Source: Anoplopoma fimbria (lineage: Eukaryota; Chordata; Actinopteri; Perciformes; Anoplopomatidae). Taken from it: a stretch of 64,000 nt of DNA. Every line of letters starts with the position of its first letter. Position 1 is the stretch's first letter. The stretch lies in NCBI RefSeq assembly GCF_027596085.1, contig NC_072456.1:25712261-25776260 (forward strand), given 5' to 3'. Made by a program: the position numbers and the translations under genes. Below the pieces are notes generated by a model. The model was given only the letters and a program-made list of their open reading frames with translations, was not told where the DNA came from and did not search any database. Positions 11,246 to 22,184 of the stretch are shown here, one piece after another.

Positions 11246-13080
11246 GACATGGCAACTAGTGGACCAGCAACGGGAGAATTCACATTTAAATATAATTATT
11301 GGGTTTTAACTCAAGTGAATATTTACAGATACAAGTGTTAAAACTAAAAACAAAGGGACCTGATCGGATCACACTTATGTTAAAATTATCGGTTAATTTA
11401 CGTGACGCTATTAACTAACAAACTAACACTACCGGGAGCCGCTGCACTATTTACAGCAGCTCGTCCATTTTAACATTTGAACTTTTTTATACTCTTTTAT
11501 GATGACCGCAGCTTTTTTTAAGAGAAACATACACCTCTTAAGTAATAAAACAAATCTACTGTACATTATTAAAGAATTTCCTCTTACCTGGTATGTTGGG
11601 TTGTATTCCAGTTGTCTTGTTTAGTGTCAGCTGAGTTGGTCTTCACTACGGTACTTGTTCAAAAGTAAGTCCACTTTATAAAACCACTGCCACCACCTCA
11701 GTTGCTTTGCCATGACTTTGATTACTGCAGTAATCGTTGCCTAGTCAACTTCTTAATGTCAACTAAATCAAACCTTGGGAGAATTGTCTGGAAAGATGCA
11801 GTCAAGTCCTGATTTGTTGAAATTCAAGTAACCCAGAGCAACCCCTCTCAAACACACTGTAGTATCCATATTTGTGGTCCACTCCATTTGGTCCAACATC
11901 TGTAAGAACATGAAGGAAATATTAATTATAAGTGAGTATGACTATAAGAAAAGCTAGCTGAACTTAACTTGTTGGCTGTCTGAGCTTGATTAAAACAGGT
12001 TGGTTCAGCCTACATGAATTCACCCGAACCCTATCACCTGATTGATCCTAGATGCCATCTACTGCAGATACGCCTATTATAGGTTCCTACATTTGCTGGG
12101 ATTTAACTTAGCATTAAAATAATACAGCCAGATGAGATTTTAGAGGACACCATTGCATCCACATTGTTTTTATATAACTGAGTATAAGTGCAGGTGAGTA
12201 AATCAAGTATATCACTGCTAAAGAATTCGATTAGATTTGAACTCTAAAGCACTCAGTAGAGCTGGAATTGTTAAATTTGATTAACAAAAGTGAAAGATAA
12301 TGCATGCTCAATGATTCGATACTTCTCCAAATTGTAATGGGTTCTTCCTTGACCCATGCTAAACCCTTCCACTGAATTTCAAAGTTTCATGTAACTTTAT
12401 TTCATTTTGTTTGTCTCTTTGGCCCATAAAACAGTTAGATCAGCCCATTGTTTTTTTCATAAATTAACACTGGGCTCTCAATATTGAAAAATATGGGCCT
12501 TTCTGATGCAGAAGTGCCTTGAACATGCATCCTTCTCCCAATGAACACAATACAGGGAGCATGTCTTGTTTTAGGATAAAAAGAAACATACTATATTTTC
12601 CATCACTTCCTGGAATAGTTGAACACTGTAACACCCGAGTATGGCATGTTGAAACGTTTGTCACGCCTCATTCAATAGAAAACACATAACAAGTCCAGTT
12701 ACTCCCTCAGGTTTATTAAATGCAGTACATTTCCTTGTACTGCATTTCCTTGTGAGAGTGTGCGCTAATATGCTTGTGATGTTAATATCCATAACACACA
12801 CAGAGACACGCATGTATAAAAATGTCCAATGATCAACCACAAAAATATTAAAGCCATGATGTATATATAATATTTATGAAGTTAACACGTTGCGCACAAA
12901 GACGAGGCTCCCTTGGATCAGCATCAGCAGCAATTGGGTTTGATTGAACTGCTGACAAGTCTTTCTTTGCCAAAATCCATCTTACACAAACACTTCACTC
13001 CAGAGAGGCAATTCATTTCACACATTCTCATGTGAAAAAGGACTATAATCAAACACATGCCTGTCTAATTTTATTTATTT
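11246..13080. other. No gene recognised
   Basis: AT-rich sequence with only short ORFs on both strands. I see no conserved coding pattern, splice-consistent exon series or clear transposon ends. Confidence 0.4.
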
Positions 13081-13085
13081 ATTTT

Positions 13086-13350
13086 GTATTGCACAGTGCA
13101 TTAGTGACATTGTATTAATGTCTAACTATTGTATTGCACAGCGTATTAGTGACATTGTATTAATGTCTAACTATTGTATTGCACAGTGTATTAGTGTATT
13201 AGTGACATTGTATTAGTGTCTAACTTGGTGTATTAGTGTATTGGTGTATTAGTGTATTGGTGTATTGGTGTATTAGTGTATTGGTGTATTAGTGTATTAG
13301 TGTATTGGTGTATTGGTGTATTAGTGTATTAGTATATTGGTGTATTAGGA
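13086..13350 (+). repeat. Nested tandem repeat: 49-bp units passing into short GTATTAGT/GTATTGGT units
   Basis: The unit TTGTATTGCACAGTG plus ATTAGTGACATTGTATTAAT and TGTCTAACTA is repeated two to three times. From about 13190 the array collapses into 6-12 bp units made of TGTATTAG and TGTATTGG. Confidence 0.85.
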
Positions 13351-13984
13351 CATATTAGGACTTGCTGTACTTATCAAAACATAGTGTGAAACAATGCACT
13401 AATCATGAAAGAATAAAGTGATGTTGCACTTTAAATTAAACAGCAGAACCTGGGCTACAAGAATATATAAGCCATTTTTACATGCTCCAAACACAACTCA
13501 AACACCAACTAAATGAATTACCAAATATCAAAATGTAAGTTTTCTCTCACCTTATCTTTGCTGTTTTGCCGTGAAATCCACTACTTTCCACTAATGTGTT
13601 ACATTCAAATCATTCCGTGTGTTTCTAGGGGCTTTTAGGGCCATGGGGCAAGCATTAGAAGGCTGCCCTTCCCACAGGACTGCGTTCTGCTGATTCTGAT
13701 TGGCTAACAATGCTGTCAATCTCAGACGCTCAGTTACAATATAGCTTCCCACCACTTGGTGGCGGTAATGCGTCAGTCAGTTGTTTAACAAGCTCCAATA
13801 ACCAGTGGGCCTCACTATAATACACACTGCTGGTTTATGGGGACGCAGAATCATTTACACTTTATTATTATCTTGAAAAATGGTCCATGTTGAATTTTAA
13901 AACATTTTGTGACTCCTCCATCTGTGCTTTTTCAAATAATAGAATAAAGAAAATTGCAATCACTTTCAAGTAAACCAGATTGCT

Positions 13985-14335
13985 CCATCAGACAAAAACA
14001 AATAAAATGTGCAATCACTTTGTTAGAACAATGCAAATAAAGTTCTATCTGTGCAAAAAAGATTAGAATATTTGGCAAGCTTATTGTGGCTGCAATTAAC
14101 CTGTTTTGCACTGAATATCCTTTCAAGATAATAATAAAGTGCAACCTGTGAAAAACTAAACAAAACAAGTTCAAATATTTGGCAATAAAGAGTTTTACTG
14201 AGTTTTACACTGCATATCTTTTCAAAACAACAATAACGTGCAACCTGTGCAAAACAAAACAAAATGAGTTTTATCAGTATTAGTGGCTGCAATGAGCCTG
14301 CTTTCCACTACAAATCTTTTTAAAACGGGGTTGCA
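13985..14335 (+). repeat. Degenerate tandem repeat of about 120-150 bp
   Basis: Motifs such as AAAGTGCAACCTGTG, TATTTGGCAA, GTGGCTGCAAT and TATCTTTTCAA recur two to three times in the same order. Units are diverged. No coding function is visible. Confidence 0.5.
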
Positions 14336-15175
14336 GACTTGATATGGCCACTCTCAATTCATGTCCAATGTTGAGCTTAGATCTGTATTTTGTTTTGAGA
14401 GAGGCGCCCCACAGTTAGAGAAATACTATTAAGAGGTGACCACAAAAAGGGAGTTGTAGCTTGTCAAAAAATGGACTGTTGTGACTGTTGTTATTGTTCA
14501 TTTGTCACAGATATGAAGAGCAACTGACTGCTGAAGCATATAATTCGCAGATTATAAGGCTATATTTTCATTTGCACTTTATTTAAATTGTATTTACAGT
14601 TTATTTAATTTGAAACTTATTTTGAATGTATTTATTTTATTACCACATATTATTTATCAAATTTCCAATTTTTTGAATGGGAAAATATATAGAGGTCTGG
14701 TTGAATTTTTTTTTAAAAAGCCAAAAACTGCTGTATTTGGATGTATTGAACACCATTAGTGATATACAAGTGAAATATATAGTTTGGTACATGAGAAAAT
14801 TCAAATGGCACAGATGGTGCCAGAACGGCCATTTTGGAGACCTCGCCTTTTTTGTTCTGCTTCACTTTATCAGAGTCAACCTTTGCAGAGAGAATGTTCA
14901 CATATTGTGCTATGATTTGGTAGAGGTTTTTGAACTTCATCTAGGGGAAAACGACTTGTTTGTGGGTAGTTTATATGTTGTATATGTTCTTTTTCTGGCT
15001 AATTTAAATTGCACTGCATGGCTGTAAATAATTGTATATAACTTTAAAATTTATAGGACCTTGTGATTCTTTTCCTTTTGTTGTAAATATATACAATACA
15101 CTATTGCCTTCAAGAATCAATTGCCTGGGTTGAAACTGAACAATATTTATTTACAATCACATTAACACATTTAAA

Positions 15176-15424
15176 TCAAAACTTATTAACTGAATTCTCG
15201 AACAGAGTCAGATAACGCTCTGCTCGAGCTTCTGCTTCCTTTTCTTTCATCTCCTCCCTTTCAACTGCCTGTCTCTCCCTCTCCTCTTCCTTCTCAGCCT
15301 GTTCTTTTAAAAACTCCAGCAGACTGTTCCTGGGCCTCTTTGTTGGAGGCTGGCCTGCCCTGGCTTCCTCTGCAGAAGAGGTAGAGGCCGTTGGCGTGAC
15401 CACACCACCTGTAGTGGCAGTCAA
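15176..15424 (-). pseudogene. C-terminal exon of a Harbinger Myb/SANT-like accessory protein
   Basis: The minus-strand frame encodes TASTSSAEEARAGQPP, a basic TKRPRN patch, LLEFLKEQAEKEEERERQ and a C-terminus RYLTLFENSVNKF. The layout is the same as at 1-179: acidic/Ser-rich linker, basic patch, charged helix, short hydrophobic tail. A Myb-like exon (16298-16382) lies upstream on the same strand. About 0.75 kb of other sequence with its own imperfect inverted ends separates them, so the gene is probably interrupted. Confidence 0.5.
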
Positions 15425-15469
15425 GTTCTACGAAGAGCCTGGGCACTCCCTATACGCCCCATTGTACCG

Positions 15470-16200
15470 ATTTTGGTTGTAGTTCCATGAGACATCCACT
15501 GGGGGTGATCGCGGGCGAGTCCAGATTGAATGGGAGTCTATCGGGCTAAACGGCTAATTATGCCTCTTTCACCTGCTTGTCGTTGAAATATCGCAAATTT
15601 TATTGTAGATTCCGCAAGTTCAATATAGATTATGGTTCAAAAGTCAAATGAGTGAGTACTTATGTCCTTTCGATTTCTTACAGTTTGGGCCGTTGTTGGC
15701 CGTATACGCTAGCATTCTGCTAATGAATGCTGATTGGTCAGGGACGGACTTGCGACTGATTACGACCAGAGACCCCTCTTGACGGCATCTGAAGCTGAAG
15801 CGCATCGGAAACATTATCTTAAGGAGGACTTTCCGTCGAAGTTATTTTTGCGTACTGTATTTATATTATATATATATATATATTATACTATTATATGTTA
15901 ATAAAAGGAAGTGCCGAAGTGATTCAGAAACTGCCGTAAAGCAGTACCTCTGACAGTGTGACGTCATCGCATTTTTTGAACACCTTTTTAGAACAGATAC
16001 GTGACCTTAAAAAATGCAATATTCAGCTGAGTTTATTATTTTAGCCCCACCCTTTGATAGCAACTTTCAAATTACTTGACAAAAAATTACATCGTGAGAA
16101 AAGTGGATTCTGAGGATAAAACCCCGTTGGCTCCCATTCATTCTGGACTCGCCTACGAGCGCCCCGCATGGTCAAAGATTATTACTGCAACCAGTCCGGA
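15470..16200. mobile_element. Candidate non-autonomous element with imperfect long inverted ends
   Basis: GCGGGCGAGTCCAGATTGAA at 15510-15529 has an imperfect inverted partner (TTCTGGACTCGCC and neighbours) at 16140-16175. Both are followed inward by ATGGGAG/CTCCCAT. It lies between the two Harbinger accessory exons. No target duplication was confirmed. Confidence 0.35.
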
Positions 16201-16297
16201 AACCCGGAACTAGTGCCAGTTCTCCTCATATTAGACATTCTCACTGTGAAACTGAAGGCTCTCTCAGTAATACAAAGCAGAGCAACAGGCAGCTTAC

Positions 16298-16382
16298 CTT
16301 GTATTTATCCTTTAGATTGTTCCACTTCTTTTTGGCCTGTTTGGCCATTATTGCCAGGCCAGAAGTGGTTACAAAGTCACTG
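16298..16382 (-). pseudogene. Myb/SANT-like exon of a Harbinger accessory protein
   Basis: Read on the minus strand between a TTTTTCCAG-type acceptor and a GTAAGC donor, it encodes SDFVTTSGLAIMAKQAKKKW and then NNLKDKYK. The AKKKWNNLKDKYK motif is the third-helix signature of MADF/Myb-SANT-like domains in Harbinger accessory proteins. A second copy at 28111-28170 on the plus strand has TAG in place of the Trp codon. Confidence 0.6.
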
Positions 16383-16439
16383 GAAAAAACAAAAACATAA
16401 ACAAAGAGTGACACAGAGTGACACACTGCCTCTTCAATA

Positions 16440-17096
16440 AGATATTAATCATGATGGATGGAGACAGCAAACCAATTTGCACCGGAACTAATAATAGATG
16501 TAAACTAGATATCCCCCAAACGAGTTATATCTCATGTTTAACCACTACAGAGACACCAGAGCGGCACATCTGGAGAGGCCTTGCCGAGATAAGGCTGTTG
16601 TCAGCGGGGTACATGAGCATCACCGCCCGGTCATCTATCTGGAACTCTCATATCTCTCTCTCTATATATATATCTATATATATCTCCTCTCTGGACCTCT
16701 CATATCTCCGACAAACGTCGGAGCTGTTTTCAAACAGGCTCTATCTTGATAAATCGACCGCAGATATGAAGTCTTAACAACTACATTCTCGCTTAAAAAA
16801 ATGTTAAAACTAAATTCCGTTACACAACAACAGCAGTATTTCGAAAATTATAACTTACAGTTGTGAGTTGTCTCCGCCATTGAAATGCATTCTGGGATAC
16901 TTGGTTGTCCAAAGTCCACACAAGTCTCCTCCGATGCATCCCCGATATGATGGGCGGAGCAAGAACACTTCTGGGTATTTGGACTGTACTTGGCTGAATG
17001 AACTTGTGTTTTGGAACAGAACTTGGGCCGCGCTTGATGACGTCTCACAAGTTCAGGAGGACACAAGTACAGAGAAGTTCACTGATTGAGAAACAG
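16440..17096. mobile_element. Left part of the second Harbinger-type element (reverse orientation)
   Basis: Positions 16380-16460 match 27895-27945 in reverse complement. The end near 17075-17093 reads ATTGAGAAACAGCCC, the complement of GGGCTGTTTCTCAAT at 27709-27723. Block copy 2 begins immediately after, just as copy 1 follows the Harbinger remnant near 1609. Includes a short (TA)n/(TC)n tract at 16655-16690. Confidence 0.5.
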
Positions 17097-17616
17097 CCCT
17101 GGTATCTTCTTTTTTCATTAACTTCATGAGTTACAGCTGGTAGTTTATCAACACACCTAATGATGTCCTACATTCAGCTGCTGTATGGCAGTGAGTGAAC
17201 TGTGTTGCATTTGAAGGGTTAATTAGCATTAACACATATCTCTGTTAGTGTTGCTTTTCCTAAAGAGTTTATCATTTGCAATCCAGGACATATTCATAAA
17301 TGTGGTCTTGGGTGGTTGATATAATGTGTCTTTTGTGTTTGGAGTCATATGTTTTTTTATTTGCCCACTACGGCAATATGAATCAAACTGCTGTTGGTTT
17401 ATTCATTTAACGGATGGCTTTTCTCTGTTTATGCCAATGAGCTCTTCATCTATAGATTTGATTTCCCTCTGCAATAAATTATGGAAACGTTAATAAAAGT
17501 GACTGTGTTGGCAGGTGTTGGGGGCTTTTGTTTGTGTGTGAATGTAGTGGTTAAGGCTAAAAAATATAAAATATCACGCTTTGAATTTAAATAATTCTGG
17601 CAGAAAGCCCTTAAGG

Positions 17617-18294
17617 CAGGGGTCTTCAATGTGTTTCAGGCCAACGGCCCCCAAACTGATAGATGGAGCAGGGACCCCCTACTATATATAGTATAAAGTT
17701 GTGTTTCATATTAAACTGGGCCTAGTGCCATGTATAAACATACCTTATTATTGTGCATTCAATACTAAGCTATTCAAATAATACACAGGTTCATATCTTC
17801 ATGTTTTTATTTGAAACATGTAGAGATACAGTGAGTAGGGAGGCCGTGCCACTGCCATTTATAAACACACCTGGTCAACTGATACCAATGCCAATATCAA
17901 CATTGTCTGTCAATTGCATGATAATCGTTCATACAAGCTATTCAAATTATACACAGGTTCATATATTCAAATTGACGTTTTTATTTTAAACATAAATGTG
18001 GAAACAAAAAATGAGTGATGCCTATTAGTGCCACTGCCACGCATGAACATACCTGTTATCTTGCATACTGAACTATTAAAATAATGGACAGATTCATGTG
18101 TGTTTTATATGTTTTTGTTTTATAATATGTTGTTAATGTGTATCTAAAGACATTTACATTTGTGGAAAAAAAATTGGGGGAAAATAAATAATAATAATAT
18201 GAAAAATTGTCTAATCAACCAAACATTTCACAACCCCCCTGCAGTACCTCCGCGGATCCCCTAGGGGTCGTGGACCCCCTGTGGAAGACCTCTG
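17617..18294 (+). mobile_element. Non-autonomous hAT-like element with internal sub-repeats
   Basis: The ends read CAGGGGTCTTCA and, complemented, CAGAGGTCTTCC, the CAG-GGTCTTC type seen in hAT elements. The interior has three diverged units of about 150 bp, each with CATGTATAAACATACC-like, AATACACAGGTTCATAT-like and GTTTTTATTT-like pieces. I could not find an 8-bp target duplication. Confidence 0.45.
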
Positions 18295-19530
18295 ATTGAC
18301 CCTTCATGGCACTACATATCCCATGATGCATTGCGTGCCGGTGATTTTAGTGTATATTCGGCTTAATGCTCATAAAGTTAGATAGCATTCTCTAAGATGT
18401 TCAGAAATAGGACAGAAAAAGGAATGGTAAAAACAAAAAGTCAAAATAGAAATTTAAGCTTTTTTAATCTCTTTTTTGTTTTATGCTTTTTTAATATCCT
18501 TTTTGTTTTATAAGATTTATGCTGGACTACTATTTGAAGTTACTTATGGCTCTTATATCTATATTTCAAATTTTCTACAAAACCGGTGATCGATTCTGCG
18601 CAGGACTGATCATCTGGAACGAACCTAATTTAAGAGACTTGGGATGTACCCAAGGTCTCACACTCACCTCTGTGTCCCTTAAGGAATGTAAAATGCTGGT
18701 AAAAAAATGAAAGGTGTGATCATTAAATTTGGTAGGCTCAGCCTTTACGAAGGATTTAGAGCAGCTTGGTAATCAAACTGATATATGAGCTATGAGTTAA
18801 ATTAAGAGACCAACCACTTAGTGACCTAGGGGCAGTTTCTTGGACAGGTTAATACGTTTAGATTTTGTCATCCTTTTTAATCACATTTAAATTTGTATCA
18901 TTTTTTTCTGTCGACACATTACCCTGAACCTGGGCTGAACCTTAAAAAGGCGATGTATAGCAGTGTTTTTAATCTTTAAACCCTTCCTTGACTTGTACAA
19001 AACTGCAAAACCTGCCCTCCTGGTATTTCAAAATAATGTAACAGAATTGAACTGGAACAACTTTAAGCTGATATACCCTGATTTAAACATTGATTATCTT
19101 AATAGAACATAGATTTTCACAATATGTGCAGGACCGTTGTCAGGCAATAGACACTTTTCTGGTTCATAGTTTTTTCATGCAACTGTTTGATACATAATAA
19201 ATCTTACAAGGGAAGGCTGACATGAATGAGGTAAGAATGAGGTAAGAAAAAGTTACAATATCTCTCTCTCCTTCAAACCTGAGCTGTGTTACAAAAAAAG
19301 ACAAAATGAAATGACTTAATGAATGTAAAAACATTTTTTACATTCATTTTTAAGTTTCGTGATGATAGGCCAAATGGTTTTCAATTTAATTGTGTTGTTG
19401 TACAAAGCCACGCCCCTATTATGTTCACTGCTCCATCGTTTTCGCGTTTTAGAAAAAACATCTTCTGAAAAAGCACGCCCGAGTACCACGGCCGAGAGTT
19501 TCACCTTCCCCAGTCGATCATTCTGAAGGA

Positions 19531-19697
19531 TCCATGGAACATGCTGGCTGACCGATGGAACATTCTGACCGATTGAACATTCTGACTGACCCATGGAACA
19601 TGCTGACTGACCCATGGAACATACTGACTGACCCATGGAACATACTGACTGACCCATGGAACATACTGACTGACCGATGGAACATTCTGAATGACCT
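19531..19697 (+). repeat. 21-bp minisatellite in block copy 2
   Basis: About eight units of the type CCATGGAACATACTGACTGA. The position is homologous to 6503-6745 and to 23100-23375, but the unit variants differ. Confidence 0.88.
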
Positions 19698-20608
19698 GCA
19701 TACAAGAAAAGAGACAATAAACATGACATTAGTGAGAACATCATTTCAACATTATTGCACAGACAGACAGAGCATGGACAGAGCCAGGCTCGCTGTTTAC
19801 CCATGTTTCCAGTGTTTATGCTAAGCTAACTGGTTGCTGGGGGGTAGCCTTCTATGTATTTTACAGACACTAAAGAGGTATCAATCTTCTCATCTAACTC
19901 TCCAAAAGAACGTAAAAAATTCCAAAATGTCAAACTATTGTTCTGGCGTATTAAAAAAAAGGTGCAAAAAGATAAACAAAAAAACAACTAAATGTATCGG
20001 AGTGAAAATAATTGTAATTAGCACAAATCGGAAATACTCAAGTTAAGTAATGATCGCAACATCTGCATTATCATTATTATGTTTAAAAAGCTGCAGTTTC
20101 AGACTGATTCACTGATAAACTAACTAGTTTTGGATTATCACTATCATTACCACTTGCTGCTTCAATTTTCTCCAGATTGATTAGAAGAAGAATTTAATGA
20201 ATTCAAACTTTGCTTTGTTTTTAAAATGCATGATGTTGGTTTCATGTGTTTAAATGTAAAACACATGGATAATATATTATATATCTATAATTATACATAA
20301 TGATGAAATACTTTGTTCAAGCTCTGAACATTGGAGAATTTTATTATCTATAGATTTAAGTTCTGAATGGTTCATGCCTGCAAAGTCATGAACAAGCACC
20401 CACTTCATATAATTAGACAAAATAAGACATGGAGCTGAAGATCAGAAATTTTGAGCATTTCAAGTGAATAGCATTTCAGAAGTACTAGACAAGCCGAGGT
20501 TTCCTCCTACTGAATGTCTGGGGATTTCTAAGTTGCTAAACGGCGAGAACCGCCACTAATTACTTCATAAAGTAATTAGTAAAATGTTCTTTCATCCAAG
20601 AACATTTT

Positions 20609-20708
20609 NNNNNNNNNNNNNNNNNNNNNNNNNNNNNNNNNNNNNNNNNNNNNNNNNNNNNNNNNNNNNNNNNNNNNNNNNNNNNNNNNNNNNNNNNNNN
20701 NNNNNNNN
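20609..20708. other. Assembly gap (100 N)
   Basis: Exactly 100 N, a common placeholder size. The gap hides the left end of the Tc1-like element and the junction with block copy 2. Confidence 0.99.
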
Positions 20709-22182
20709 ATGAGAAAGTAAATTCCTGAAAATCACATTGTCTGATTTTTAAAGAATATATTTGCAAATTATGGTGGAAAATAAGTATTTGGTCAATAACA
20801 AAAGTTCATCTCAATACTTTGTTATATACCCTTTGTTGGCAATGACAGAGGTCAAACGTTTTCTGTAAGTCTTCACAAGCTTTTCACACACTGTTGCTGG
20901 TATTTTGGCCCATTCCTCCATGCAGATCTCCTCTAGAGCAGTGATGTTTTGGGGCTGTCGCTGGGCAACACGGACTTTCAACTCCCTCCACAGATTTTCT
21001 ATGGGGTTGAGATCTGGAGATTGGCTAGGCCACTCCAGGACCTTGAAATGCTTCTTACGAAGCCACTCCTTCGTTGCCCGGGCGGTGTGTTTGGGATCAT
21101 TGTCATGCTGAAAGACCCAGCCACGTTTCATCTTCAATGCCCTTGCTGATGGAAGGAGGTTTTCACTCAAAATCTCACGATACATGGCCCCATTCATTCT
21201 TTCCTTTACACGGATCAGTCGTCCTGGTCCCCTTGCAGAAAAACAGCCCCAAAGCATGATGTTTCCACCCCCATGCTTCACAGTAGGTATGGTGTTCTTT
21301 GGATGCAACTCGGCATTCTTTCTCCTCCAAACACGACGAGTTGAGTTTTTACCAAAAAGTTCTATTTTGGTTTCATCTGACCATATGACATTCTCCCAAT
21401 CCTCTTCTGGATCATCCAAATGCTCTCTAGCAAACTTCAGACGGGCCTGGACATACTGGCTTAAGCAGGGGGACACGTCTGGCACTGCAGGATTTGAGTC
21501 CCTGGCGGCGTAGTGTGTTACTGATGGTAGCCTTTGTTACTTTGGTCCCAGCTTTCTGCAGGTCATTCACTAGGTCCCCCCGTGTGGTTCTGGGATTTTT
21601 GTTCACCGTTCTTGTGATCATTTTGGCCCCACGGGGTGAGATCTTGCATGGAGCCCCAGATCGAGGGAGATTATCAGTGGTCTTGTATGTCTTCCATTTT
21701 CCAATAATTCCTCCCACAGTTGATTTCTTCACACCAAGCTGCTTACCTATTGCAGATTCAGTCTTCCCAGCCTGGTGCAGGTCTACAATTTTGTTTCTGG
21801 TGTCCTTTGACAGCTCTTTGGTCTTGGCCATAGTGGAGTTTGGAGTGTGACTGTTTGAGGTTGTGGACAGGTGTCTTTTATACTGATAACAAGTTCAAAC
21901 AGGTGCCATTAATACAGGTAACGAGTGGAGGACAGAGGAGTTACAGGTCTGTGAGAGCCAGAAATCTTGCTTGTTTGTAGGTGACCAAATACTTATTTTA
22001 CCGAGGAATTTACCAATTAATTCATTAAAAATCCTACAATGTGATTTCCTGGATTCTTTCCCCCCATTCTGTCTCTCATAGTTGAAGTATACCTATGATG
22101 AAAATTACAGGCCTCTCTCATCTTTTTAAGTGGGAGAACTTGCACAATTGGTGGCTGACTAAATACTTTTTTTGCCCCACTG
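20709..22182 (-). mobile_element. Tc1-like transposon (nearly complete, left tip lost in the gap)
   Basis: The right end CAGTGGGGCAAAAAAAGTAT (complement of 22163-22182) abuts a TA at 22183-22184, as expected for Tc1/mariner. Terminal regions of about 200 bp with partial inverted similarity flank the transposase (for example ...AAATAAGTATTTGGTCAATA near 20780 and GACCAAATACTTATTTTACC near 21983). The left tip falls in the N run. The flanks on the two sides are inverted copies of one sequence, which is not what a simple insertion produces. Confidence 0.88.
20811..21831 (-). pseudogene. Tc1-family DD34E transposase, one frameshift
   Basis: ATG at 21831 begins [20 protein letters not shown], an N-terminal paired-like helix-turn-helix with [18 protein letters not shown] and the second [21 protein letters not shown]. 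The frame breaks near 21455, between LLKP and the [11 protein letters not shown] segment. The catalytic part follows in another frame: [11 protein letters not shown] (first D), [10 protein letters not shown] (second D) and [11 protein letters not shown] (E). There are 34 residues between the second D and the E. It ends at 20811 after [11 protein letters not shown]. Length is about 340 residues, as is usual for Tc1 transposases. All catalytic residues remain, but the frameshift should inactivate it. Confidence 0.9.
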
Positions 22183-22184
22183 TA

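Larger units (their letters stand above)
17097..20608 (+). repeat. Repeated block, copy 2
   Basis: Parallel to copy 1 (1611-5920) without the LINE. It ends at the N gap within AAGAACATTTT, which corresponds to 5918 of copy 1 and to the start of inverted copy 3 at 22190. The part at 18570-18710 carries the same short sequence as 4005-4143. No host gene. Confidence 0.75.

Noticed and set aside
20811..21831. Active Tc1 transposase
   Set aside because: All three catalytic acidic residues are visible, but a frameshift near 21455 separates the DNA-binding and catalytic parts.
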